A DNA stretch of 64,000 nucleotides from Andrena cerasifolii. Its lineage: Eukaryota > Arthropoda > Insecta > Hymenoptera > Andrenidae. Position 1 is the first letter of the stretch. Every line of letters starts with the position of its first letter. This document shows, one piece after another, positions 35,001-43,700 of the stretch. The notes below the pieces were generated by a model, which was not told the DNA's origin, ran no database searches, and saw only the letters and a list, made by a program, of their open reading frames with translations. The translations under genes were made by a program, and so were the position numbers. Location: contig NC_135130.1 in NCBI RefSeq assembly GCF_050908995.1, positions 8,487,001-8,551,000 of the forward strand. The letters are read 5' to 3'.

Positions 35001-38000
35001 AATAATCTAAAGTAAAAGTAACTTTTATTCGAATAAAGAAGTTATAATATTTTAGTTAATGTCTAATTCTGCAAAGGATTTCCTTCACCTTGCGTTGTGG
35101 GGAAAAATATGGTAAAGAAGAATCGAGAAGCTACTCTTTTTACCACTTCAAAGTTATTAGTATTTTATTTTGAAAGGGGAGAATATAGAAATATTTTTCT
35201 TTTGATCGCAGAAACACTGTATTTTTCTGGAGTTTGATTCTAAATATGGTGTTCTGGTGTTGAGTCAGTGTATTATTCATGGACCACCCTGTAGATGTAA
35301 CGCACACGCCCACAAACGTACCCCAATTTTTCACTGCAAGAATGCCCATTTTGCGCGCCCAGCGAGCGCACGGTTTGCTCCAAAAATGTCTGCGAACGGT
35401 CAGAGGAATTGATTATACTAAATCTCGTCGCGTTATTTGCCTTGCCGCGGTGAGTGAAGGAAAAAGAAAATGAGAAAAGAAAAGCGCCGAAGCAGGTTTT
35501 CAAACGTGTTCTACGCGTAGAATGAACTCGTTCGGTTTTTCGATAATCGGAGCGATCGTGAACTGGGAGAATGGTGCTGCTCAAAACAATCGGAGGATCA
35601 CTCGAAACTGCGGGGGTAAAATGTTCACTCCCCTTTGTCCCCAAAAAAAGCATCCGTCAATTAATAATCTATGAAACACGGAAGCTGCGTTCCCCCTTCG
35701 CAATCAGCAATTATTCCGTAAAGCAGTCCGCACTCGATCGCCAAAATTAAACCCGAGCTGACGATCCAACCCCCACTCGCTGTCCTCGCATCATCGATGC
35801 GCAGAGTCCAGCCAAATCCTAAATCTAAACAAACGCATGATTGCCCATCTAAGCACAATTTTCCCCAAAGCATATGAGTTTCAGGGTTGCATTGAGCAGC
35901 ACTGATACCTAGAGACACGAGAGGCAGTGGCGGATTTAACGGGTGGCTGACGAGAGGTTGGGCCCGGGCCCAGAAAAGGCCCCCATGAGGCCCCAATTTT
36001 TAAAAAAGAAAATTACGATTTTACCCAAATACTGTATTTATTTTTCCATTTTTTTTTTCTTCGAAGTACCTCTTCATTTCCTCTTCGTTTTCTCGAAAAA
36101 TGGCCCCTTAGAATGTTTTCCATCTGGGCCATTTTCCTTAAATCCGTCACTGACAGAGTTTTCCCCAAAGCATATGAGTTTCAGGGTTGCTTTGAGCAGC
36201 ACTGATACCTAGACACACGAGAGGCAGTGGCGGATTTAACGGGTGGCCGACGAGAGGTTGGGCCCCGGCCCAGAAAAGGCCCCCACCAGGCCCCAATTTT
36301 TAAAAAAGGAAATTACGATTTTACCCAAATACTATATTTATTTTTCCATTTTTTTTTCTTCAAAGTACCTCTTCATTTCCTCTTCGTTTTCTTGAAAAAT
36401 GGCCCCTCGGAACGTTTTCCATCTGGGCCATTTTCCTTAAATCCGTCACTGACAGAGTTTTCCCTAAAGCATATGAGTTTCAGGGTTGCTTTGAGCAGCA
36501 CTGATACCTAGACACACGAGAGGCAGTGGCGGATTTAACGGGTGGCTGACGAGAGGTTGGGCCCCGGCCCAGAAAAGGCCCCCACCAGGCCCCAATTTTT
36601 AAAAAAGGAAATTACGATTTTACCCAAATACTATATTTATTTTTCCATTTTTTTTTCTTCGAAGTACCTCTTCATTTCCTCTTCGTTTTCTCGAAAAATG
36701 GCCCCTCGGAACGTTTTCCATCTGGGCCATTTTCCTTAAATCCGTCACTGACAGAGTATCGCGCGGTGCAGATGGAAAAGTGCCATCGGGCAGGTGTGTT
36801 ACGCGATTTCGCGTGCGCGGAGCGCACTGGGAAGTGCACGCGAACGAGTAAGGCACACAGAAAAGGGAATGGTCAATGACGATCGCGAAAACGAGGCAGG
36901 CCAGGCTCTGGTTAGCGTTTAAATTAACGTGCATGCGAAGGTTGAGTGCCCTCGGGCGGTGTGGTCACGTGAACCTGTCTGCTGACACTTGCAGGCACTC
37001 AACAAGAAGGAACATAAGGGTGCCATGTCCCCAGAAAGCCCGGAGCCAGACGCGATCGAGTACAATCTCACCCCGCGCACCGAAGCCAAATACACCAAGA
37101 TCGACGAGGAGTTCCAGCTGATGATGCAGAGGCACCAGCACAACGGCACCCGGGTGAGTATTTTGGCCGTCCACTGTCCCGGCGGCGCGGTCAGCGGGGC
37201 CCCATTCGCGGTGGGACTGTTTGGAGGATTCAGGGTTTCTTTGAGGTCGCAGGACGTAGGTAGATTCATGTGGGACTGCTCCACTATGTGACACTGGTCT
37301 ACAGTAGTTGGGCAATAAAATTGCAGCACTCCTGGAAAATACAGTAAATTTATACATTTACAAATTTACTAGCTTAAAGTTCCTCGGTGTTGCCCAGGTA
37401 AAATTTCGATTATATCACAGAGTGCCAAGAGGGTGAATTAAGAGTTGAATTTATTTAACTAACAAAGAAAAACACTACGTTAATAAAAATGTAGACGTTA
37501 TTAATAACAGAACATTAATAAAAAAATTAATATTTTGTGGGGCCACCTTTTGCGTTGGGACAACCTAAAAAGGTAATAAACGTGGTGACTTCTTTGTCAG
37601 CCCCAAAAATGTGCTACCCCCTTCAGTGTCATGTAACACTTTTGTTTGTCAGTTAAATAAATTCAACTTCGACTGGGTTTTATGCAGCTTCAAATTCTCC
37701 ATCAGAATATGCTTATTAAATATACACAGTTCCAAATGTACTCTGAAAAATAACAAAAGGAGAACGAATAGAAAGTGGTAACTTTTTTGTGCGCTAGTGT
37801 ATACACAATCCAAACACACTTTCGCGTTTATTATATTATAGTGGGACACAGCTTGATTTATACAGAATAAGGTGTACATCTTGATTTTTAAATACCACGT
37901 TTCTTTATACGAAAAGAATCATAAAAATGGATTTATTTTTTCCATATTTTCTGACCACTCGAGGGTATGTAACCCCTTAAGAACTTGCTACTGATTTTTT

Positions 38001-41000
38001 TAAAAAACGTACACGTACATATAGTAGATGCAAAGTAGTTATCATGGCTTGTGAAGGCTCCATGAAGTAGTTAATCACCTCGGCAGAGTATAGAAAAATT
38101 AAAAGTACCTTTTACTGCCGAGTTAGTATTCATGGGCACGTGAGAATTGAATCAAAGATGTTGATGTTTTTAAGGTGCTGCAATTTCTATGGCCTCTACT
38201 GTATATACTTACATTGGTCGTCTGTCATCTGTCTACTCAACTAGGGATTTCTGTGCGAGGAGGATATTTAACATGCTGATTGGGATTGGAGGTCGTCGTG
38301 ACCAGTGCCACGAACTTGTAATTCTTCTTCAGAGCAGCTGCAATGAGTGAACTCTCAGATTTGTAGGAGGCTGGAAATATATTACCATTGCAACTAGGGG
38401 ATGGGTTTCTTAAAGCGTCGAGACTTCAGAAACCCAAGAAACTTTCGAGTTTAGAAAATTCAAGATTCTACCCTTTTCCCGAGAAACCCTCGAATCTCCG
38501 ACGAGGAAAAGTGAAAAATCAATGACTAAGGAATTTCGAACATATTTTGTTTAACTACAGCCAATACAGATTTGTGCGAAAATTTTCTTCACTTCAGTTC
38601 TTACAAAACTCCACTTGTAAAACAGGATCAGCACTTCAACTGTCGAAGCCTCACAAATTTCCGGATCCGACTTTCGAGAATTTAAAGATCTGCTTCGCAG
38701 CCACCCCTAATTGAAACGTTCTCGTTTCCAATGTTTGAAGATGTTTGAGTAACTTTGAATGGCCGAAGAACGCGAAGAAGTCACCACGTTCGCTGTTAAT
38801 TGGCTTTGCTGAGGAATTTTGGGGAGCAGGCTTCGTATTTTATTTTCCCAACGAGAACAGCAAGTGGTTGTCGAAGCGTTGAATTTTGGAAAATTTAGAG
38901 AGGATCTTCCATTCTCCATCGATGGCTGGTAGCCACTTTGGGAACCTCTGGTTCAGAGTTTTCACATGACTAAGAGCAATTCGTCAGTGCGTCGTGGTTA
39001 CAATTTATTAGCTTTTAACAAGTCCGCTATCAAACGTCATCGGACGCACAATTTGTCAGCGGTGCGGTTCGATTTAATTCGCTCCGTTTAATTTACTATC
39101 GCCTGGCGAGCGGCGAATTCGCGAAACGCTGGATCGCGTTCGGCCAGCCGCTGTGTCGCATACCTATGCGCGAGACGTTAATCAGCATTTGACGTAATTC
39201 GCTTGCCAACTGCGCCTTGTAATTGTTAATATAACATTCGTAATTATTGCGGCAAACGTTGTGCTCTTCAAACCCAGCTCCCGGGGTTACACAAGGAATC
39301 ATGTGTCTTTTGCTTCCTCCTAGTGCGATTGAGAAGGTAGCCAAGAGTCGCAGGAACTTAAAAGAAATTCTAATCAGCTTTGCCGATCCCTCATGGGGCC
39401 CCCAACAATAAACATCGCAGAATGACAGAATTTTGAAAAATGTCCTATTTTTTTTTTCCTAAAAATTCAGCTACTTTCGTTCCGTAAAGTTATTTTTTTA
39501 AAGATAGAAACTCGCCCGTATAGCGGCAACCATAATAAAGAAAATAAACCTTAATTTCTCCATTTGGGATGACTGTAACAGTCCCCACGCCATCGCCCGG
39601 CAAAAAGATTTTTTTTTAATGAAACTATGCGATGAAAAAGCTCGAAAAAATTCAGAGTATTACTTCAAACGTACCTTAATATGCGTGCGAAACGCTAGAC
39701 GGTATACAGTTACAGTTTCTGTTAAATAAATTCCCGAAGATGGCGTTGAAAAACGGGCAGTTACTCTAGACGACCCCCTTATGCTATTTTCTTAATCAGT
39801 ATTAACAGCGTGGCCGTTGATTTGCTGGAATTTCAGGCAATGGGACAGTCTAATTACACTCTACCTGTATCCGTACCAGTGAACAGTTATGGCGAATCTC
39901 TACTTGGATCTAGTCCTCAAATGGCACACACCAGCATTTCTCCGCGACCATCATCTTCTGAAACAGACTCAGGTAAGGCGCTCGCTAATAAACATGTTTA
40001 TTAATCCACGCCAGAAGCGCTGGTTCTCATTGGGGCACGTGTCTCTCGTGTTGCAGTGTATCCACCAGGAGGGATGTTGGAGATGAGCAACGGATACCCG
40101 CCGTCAGCATCACCACTGGGAGGCTCACCTAGTCCAGGGCCCTCGCCGGCGCTAGGAGTCGGAGGAGGCAGCGCAAACAAAGGCAGCAATCCGTCTAGGC
40201 ATTCGCCGCAACCTCCGCCTCCACCTCCACCACCCCATCCTCACAGGACTAATCTGCGAGTAGTTATTCCAACACCCCTTACGCAGCCTCTCTCCGAAGA
40301 CACTAGTTACGACGTGAGTAAGCTCTCCCGCTATAAGCATTCAAACACTTGCTCAGCGGTGGATTTAAGGGAAAAGGCCCAGGTGGCAATCGTTCTGAGG
40401 CCCATTTTCTTTTCTTGAAAATGAAGAGATTGTTTATTAAAAACGGGCTGAGCGTAGTAGTGCAGAAAAAGATACGGTGCTTAGGTAAAATCATGAGTTT
40501 CTGTTTTCGAGGATAGGGTCCCACGGGGCCTTCTGAGCAGGGGCCCATTTTGCGGGGAGATGAAGAGGTAGTTTACTAAAAACGGGATAAGTGTAATAGT
40601 ACAGGAAAAGAATACAGTTTGGATAAAATCATATTTTTTTAGATTGGGGCCTTATGAACGGGGCCCGGGTTAGCAAATCACGGAAAAAATTAAATAAACA
40701 CAACTTCTAATATTACAACACTATCTTTATAACTCGGCTTCGCCCAAAATTTAGGTTCTGTTTTTTTATTTAATTTTTTGTGAAAATAGTCACGTTCATC
40801 TAGATTAGCTAGACAGCTGGAGCAGATTTCGTGATCCCAGAGTTTACCGTTCAAAAGTTTTTCGGCGCCAGACAAGCACACAAACACTTTCTGCTTTATA
40901 CATTAAGATTTTAGTTGGGCCCGTGGCCTCGTGGCGCCCTCTGCGCTGAGTTTCCCGTCAGCTTTCCCCACTGTTGGAATTTTTTTAACGCGTTTTCTTT

Positions 41001-41816
41001 GTTTCCATGCCGCACAGGGTGGCCATGCACAATCTGCATTGAACACACCGGTGGTAGCACTACAAACGCCATCAGTCCCAGCTGGATACTCTAGCTTCGG
41101 ACCAGCGGATTATTCCTCGGACCTTGGGAGTCTAGCATGGTCTCATCAGAGGTACGTTGATGACTTGTCAATGTATTCGGCAGCCACCATGTCCAGCATC
41201 AGGTAAATTATATATTTCGTAAATTATTGTTACAAAAGGAGACTATCGTGCCCGGTCGGTATGGTATATGGAGAAACTTTGAAAGTACCACGCTGAGGGG
41301 TTAATAAAAATCTGCAAAAAAGCCACTTCGACCCAGCCTTTCATCCTTCCCGTTATCTGTTGCAGTGGTCTTCCTCACCTAGCCGTGTCGAGCAGTACAC
41401 CGCCGCCGGCGACGTCGCCTCTGCCAGTGAAGATAAAGAGCGAGCCGATCAGCCCGCCGCGGGACCCCCACGGCGGGAACAGCGGGTCCAACAGCAGCGG
41501 GCCCAGCAACGCCAGCAATCTCCATCACACAACACTGAACGTCGGCCCGTCGTCGAGCACCGGAGCGCCGCCCCACCACGTACCTCACCCCGGGCCGCAG
41601 TCGTTGAATCTAGTGTCCAGCAGGCCCGGAAGTAATCCGCCGCCGTCCCACTCGGGGAACATAACGCCGACGAACTTACCGTCCCCGGGAAGCGGCACGG
41701 TGGCTGACATCAGAACCAGCCACTCTGCCGCCGGTGGGAACGGCGGCAACAACTCGGATTACGAGAACGGGCCGCTGATGAAGCGCTCCAGGATCACCGA
41801 GGGCTGGGCGACTTAA
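31985..41816 (+). CDS. Mef2: Mef2, MADS-box transcription factor (complete, 7 coding exons)
   Basis: Nuclear MADS-box transcription factor that dimerises and binds A/T-rich MEF2 sites; in insects it drives muscle differentiation and acts in fat body and neurons (family knowledge). Coding exons: 31985-32038, 32657-32860, 36995-37153, 39837-39972, 40057-40313, 41018-41202, 41366-41816. All introns are GT..AG and the phases join into one 481-residue frame ending in TAA. Residues 1-57 are the MADS box (MGRKKIQISRITDERNRQ, then VTFNKRKFGVMKKAYELSVL) and 58-86 the MEF2 domain ([20 protein letters not shown]). A Ser/Pro-rich region carries TLPVSVPV, SPRPSSSETDS and LNTPVVALQTPS, all insect Mef2 signatures. 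The protein ends KRSRITEGWAT, close to the fly terminus. The start has a good insect context (caaaATGG). Residue 9 is Ser where fly and vertebrate proteins usually have Thr. No truncation or frameshift is seen. The span includes introns, and alternative exons cannot be excluded. Confidence 0.97.
32538..32566 (+). repeat. Poly(T) tract in Mef2 intron 1
   Basis: An uninterrupted T-run of about 29 bases, roughly 90 bp upstream of the exon 2 acceptor. It could supply pyrimidines that the acceptor itself lacks. Confidence 0.9.
32657..32860 (+). CDS. Mef2: Mef2 coding exon 2: rest of MADS box and MEF2 domain
   Basis: Encodes residues 19-86 (68 codons, phase 0 at both ends). It contains the MADS alpha-helix KRKFGVMKKAYELSVLCDCE, the beta strands IALIIFSSSNKLYQYAS and the MEF2-specific helix up to NKNIIE. 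The acceptor at 32655-32656 (ccaacag) has a poor pyrimidine tract just before it; a T-run of about 29 bases lies roughly 90 bp upstream at 32538-32566. The donor is GAG|GTGAGC. This is the most conserved part of the protein. Confidence 0.98.
33090..34520 (+). repeat. A/B alternating minisatellite in Mef2 intron 2
   Basis: About 17 subunits of roughly 84 bp alternate in two types. A has AAGTTACCATTTTGAGTAAC then CACGGTAGCTTG and a TTAACAAATTTCTAACTTC half. B has AAGTCACCACTTTGAGAAAC then CGCAGTGGCTTG and a TTGCAATTTTCCAAATTCCTC half. Together they make a higher-order unit of about 168 bp, imperfectly kept. Edge copies decay by 34620. Confidence 0.9.
34926..35071. mobile_element. 146-bp hAT-like MITE (CAGAGATGGGC family), Mef2 intron 2
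   Basis: Starts CAGAGATGGGCGAAAC and ends TGTCTAATTCTG (imperfect inverse). It has the same length (146 bp) and AT-rich interior as the element at 49197-49342. Flanking 8-mers (taagggct / caaaggat) match at 5 of 8, a possible decayed target duplication. Confidence 0.65.
35859..36750 (+). repeat. Three tandem 300-bp units, each = flank + hAT-like MITE
   Basis: Each unit has about 70 bp of flank (TTTTCCCCAAAGCATATGAG to ACACGAGAGG) and a MITE of about 228 bp: 35925-36152, 36225-36451 and 36524-36750. The MITE begins CAGTGGCGGATTTAACGGG and ends CCTTAAATCCGTCACTG, hAT-type inverted ends. Units 2 and 3 are nearly identical; unit 1 differs slightly. Because the flank is copied too, this is a tandem duplication, not three insertions. 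It lies 240 bp upstream of Mef2 exon 3. Confidence 0.85.
36995..37153 (+). CDS. Mef2: Mef2 coding exon 3 (post-MEF2-domain, alpha-type exon)
   Basis: Encodes residues 87-139 (ALNKKEHKGAMSPESPEP to MMQRHQHNGTR), phase 0 at both ends. It corresponds to the exon after Glu86, which in vertebrate genes exists as two mutually exclusive versions (alpha1/alpha2). Only one version is found between 32861 and 39836. The SPESPEP segment offers proline-directed phosphorylation sites. Acceptor cttgcag|GCA, donor CGG|GTGAGT. Confidence 0.97.
37302..37799. mobile_element. Tc1/mariner-like non-autonomous remnant, Mef2 intron 3
   Basis: TA-bounded (37300-37301, 37800-37801). Ends CAGTAGTTGGGCAATAAAAT and, in reverse complement, CACTAGCGCACAAAAAAGTT are alignable imperfect TIRs. 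The interior GGGGCCACCTTTTGCGTTGG resembles the non-coding 5' part of Tc1-type elements. No transposase frame. Confidence 0.55.
37802..39836. other. Rest of Mef2 intron 3
   Basis: Includes an isolated AACCCCTTAA (about 37972) resembling a single terminus of the TTAA element class with no partner found. The remainder shows nothing recognisable. Confidence 0.4.
39837..39972 (+). CDS. Mef2: Mef2 coding exon 4
   Basis: Encodes residues 140-184 plus one base of codon 185 (136 nt, leaves phase 1). It reads AMGQSNYTLPVSVPVNSYGE, then SLLGSSPQMAHTSISPRPSSSETDS. The TLPVSVPV and SPQM.HT.ISPRPSSSETDS blocks are shared with Drosophila Mef2. Acceptor tttcag|GCA, donor TCAG|GTAAGG. The following intron is only 84 bp. 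Confidence 0.97.
40057..40313 (+). CDS. Mef2: Mef2 coding exon 5 (Pro-rich activation region)
   Basis: Completes codon 185 (G|TG, Val) and encodes up to residue 270. It contains MLEMSNGYP, SPSPGPSP and LRVVIP, all conserved in insect Mef2, plus a run of eight prolines at 237-244 followed by HPHRT. A Gly/Ser-rich linker lies between 215 and 230. Acceptor gtgttgcag, donor GAC|GTGAGT in phase 0. The Pro run (from CCN codons) is a likely site of length variation between species. Confidence 0.96.
40354..40680 (+). mobile_element. hAT-like MITE fragment with internal duplication, Mef2 intron 5
   Basis: Starts CAGCGGTGGATTTAAGGGA. A block with GGCCCATTTT, ATGAAGAG, TTTATTAAAAACGGG and GTACAGGAAAAGA appears twice (about 40400-40490 and 40548-40640). 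It is related to 21899-21990 and distantly to the 35.9-36.7 kb MITEs. No clear right terminus. Confidence 0.5.
40719..40909 (+). mobile_element. Non-LTR-like 3' fragment, copy 4 (Mef2 intron 5)
   Basis: CTATCTTTATAACTCGGCTT to TTCTGCTTTATACATTAAGA, same orientation as the three copies upstream. It lies about 110 bp before Mef2 exon 6. Confidence 0.65.
41018..41202 (+). CDS. Mef2: Mef2 coding exon 6
   Basis: Encodes residues 271-331 plus two bases of codon 332 (phase 2). The core ALNTPVVALQTPS matches the conserved transactivation block of insect Mef2. The rest is Ser/Tyr-rich (YSSFGPADYSSDLGSLAW). Acceptor cgcacag|GGT, donor ATCAG|GTAAAT. The upstream intron (704 bp) is mostly transposon fragments. 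Confidence 0.95.
41366..41816 (+). CDS. Mef2: Mef2 terminal coding exon with SUMO-switch motif and C-terminus
   Basis: Completes Ser332 (AG|T) and runs to TAA at 41814-41816 (residues 333-481). HLAVSSSTPPPATSP is shared with fly Mef2. Residues 355-362 read IKSEPISP, a full phosphorylation-dependent SUMO motif (psi-K-x-E-x-x-S-P) as known in vertebrate MEF2A/C/D. A low-complexity Ser/Gly/Asn/Pro/His stretch follows. The tail MKRSRITEGWAT carries the basic cluster at the usual MEF2 C-terminal nuclear localisation position. The exon is GC-rich, so other frames are also open, but only this one matches. Confidence 0.97.
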
Positions 41817-42152
41817 TGTCCATCGTGCTGCCACGCTCGGTCGTTTCACGCAACTCCAACGTACAACTAACGGCGTATAGTGCTTGTGAACTGTTCCAGG
41901 ACTCGAGGTCGTAGAGACTCGTTGCACACGGTTCTTTGGGCCCCCGGCCGCTCGGGTTCGGTGGCTCGCGCGGTGGACTGTCGCCCGCGGTCACTCGCGC
42001 CGAATCTGGGGGGAAGGGATGGGGTTGGATTTTGAGAGGTGGGTGGAGAACGGATGGAAGCAGATGTTTGTATATCGATGCCCAACAGAAAATGCGTTTG
42101 TTTTTTTTTCTCGACGATTAAATACGGTGCCATAATGTTGAAGCGTTACGCG

Positions 42153-42255
42153 TATATATATATACACACATATTATATATATATATATATATACGTATAT
42201 ATATATATTATATTATATATATATGATGGATACATATATATATTTTCATGTATAT
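42153..42255. repeat. TA/CA-rich microsatellite block
   Basis: Compound tatata/cacaca runs within the proposed Mef2 3' UTR. Short frames crossing it are artefacts. Confidence 0.9.
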
Positions 42256-43672
42256 AATACGAAGTTGTTTGTACATATATGTCATTAATTCATTGTCATT
42301 CTCTTCGTGATATATGGCATTGTGTCTTTGATACTCGTCGCTACGGCGAGGAGTTATTCCTTTGGGAAGGAGGTTAGGGATCGACGGTGTGTTTAGAGAG
42401 GATACATGCTGGATCGGGCCGGAGGGGAATGTGTTTTCGGGGTGGGCGCATCGGCAAACCGAATTCTTCAAAGAGCTTGCGAACGTCTGATGATTTATAC
42501 GGTAGAGATTTACCAGTAATTGTACTTTGTTACTTGTTTTTTTTTTTTGTGCGTTATGGTAGGTAGACAAATCCGCGGCATAATCCGTTAATTGATGCTT
42601 TATTATTATTACAAAGAGTGCCGGAGGCAATGAACATAATTTCTTTCTTTTTTCTCTATTTTTTTTTTTTTTTTTTTTTTAAATCGAATGCCTAGTCAGA
42701 GAATAATGATATTCGATTATAGTGATAGAAATTTTTATCCTACTTGAATTTTCGTAAATCGCATTCTATATCCGCTTTCCTTGCTTTTCGGGGACCGTGT
42801 CTCTTCTTCGCAAACAATCGCGAGGAGTCGCGCGAGTTTTATTATAGATAACGATTGCGCGCGCGCGCGCTCGCGTGTCGTCTTTTTATATTCGTTTTAA
42901 CGGTTCGATTAAGCGAAAGTTTGTGTTTAAAATAAGCGGGGTGTGTCTTTTTAGCGAACTGATTAACGGTCTATGTCCGCTAGTGAAAACGATGAACGGA
43001 TAATCGGTTGCTGTACTCAAAGATAATTACGATATTCTGTGGAGGCGGGGAAATACGATCGGAAATTAATATATTTGAATTATTACGAGGTAATAGGCGA
43101 GATATATGCATATTATACGCGAGATAGGCATATTATATAGTGTTGATTATTAACGAGGAAAAGAACAACAGAAACGGTATATACACGTAAACTCGCGTAT
43201 GTATACGTACGTATATACATACGTTATTATACATTTTCCACAAGTATTTTGCACATTTGATATGAAAGATTGAAAACGAAAAGAGGAAATAACGGGAAAG
43301 GAAGAGAACTTTGCAACCCTCAAAGCCTAAATCGTACACAACGAGGGGCTCGTTCGTTACAAGCTACAGAAGGGCTCGCTTAAGCAGATTTATCGTTTTG
43401 AAGGTTTAAAGTGACAGTTGACGGCGCACGTTGCAATGCTCTATGACAGAATCCGCGATCTCTTGGGCGCGACGGGGTTGCAATTGTGAGAAATACAACA
43501 AGAAAAAAAAAAGTTTGTGTCTTCTTCCTGATTAAATCGCTTCGGGGGATGGTCTCAGCCTATGCTTTACTCAGTCTCAGGATGCATCCTGGTGTGAGCT
43601 GCTCTCAAGAGTCGTATTTGGTACATTACTGTAATTAACGTAATTATTAATGGATTACACAGACGGTATATG

Positions 43673-43678
43673 AATAAA
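43673..43678 (+). terminator. Candidate Mef2 poly(A) signal (AATAAA)
   Basis: AATAAA in tgaataaatag, with a GT-rich downstream element about 10-25 bp further on. It is the first canonical hexamer I found after the Mef2 stop codon, 1.86 kb away. Confidence 0.45.
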
Positions 43679-43700
43679 TAGTGCCTGGCACCATTTGTGG

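Larger units (their letters stand above)
41817..43700 (+). other. Mef2: Probable Mef2 3' UTR (at least to the poly(A) signal near 43.67 kb)
   Basis: The DNA after the stop is AU-rich, with a TA-repeat block (about 42153-42250), a T-run of about 22 (42661-42683) and no conserved frame. The first canonical AATAAA I located is at 43673-43678, followed by a GT-rich stretch (gtgcctggcaccatttgtgg), which fits a cleavage site near 43.7 kb. Another AATAAA lies at 46800-46805, so longer forms are possible. Long Mef2 3' UTRs are known in insects. The exact end is inferred. Confidence 0.55.

Noticed and set aside
35943..36739. Three similar 65-94 codon frames
   Set aside because: They lie in the triplicated MITE unit and have no transposase or other domain.
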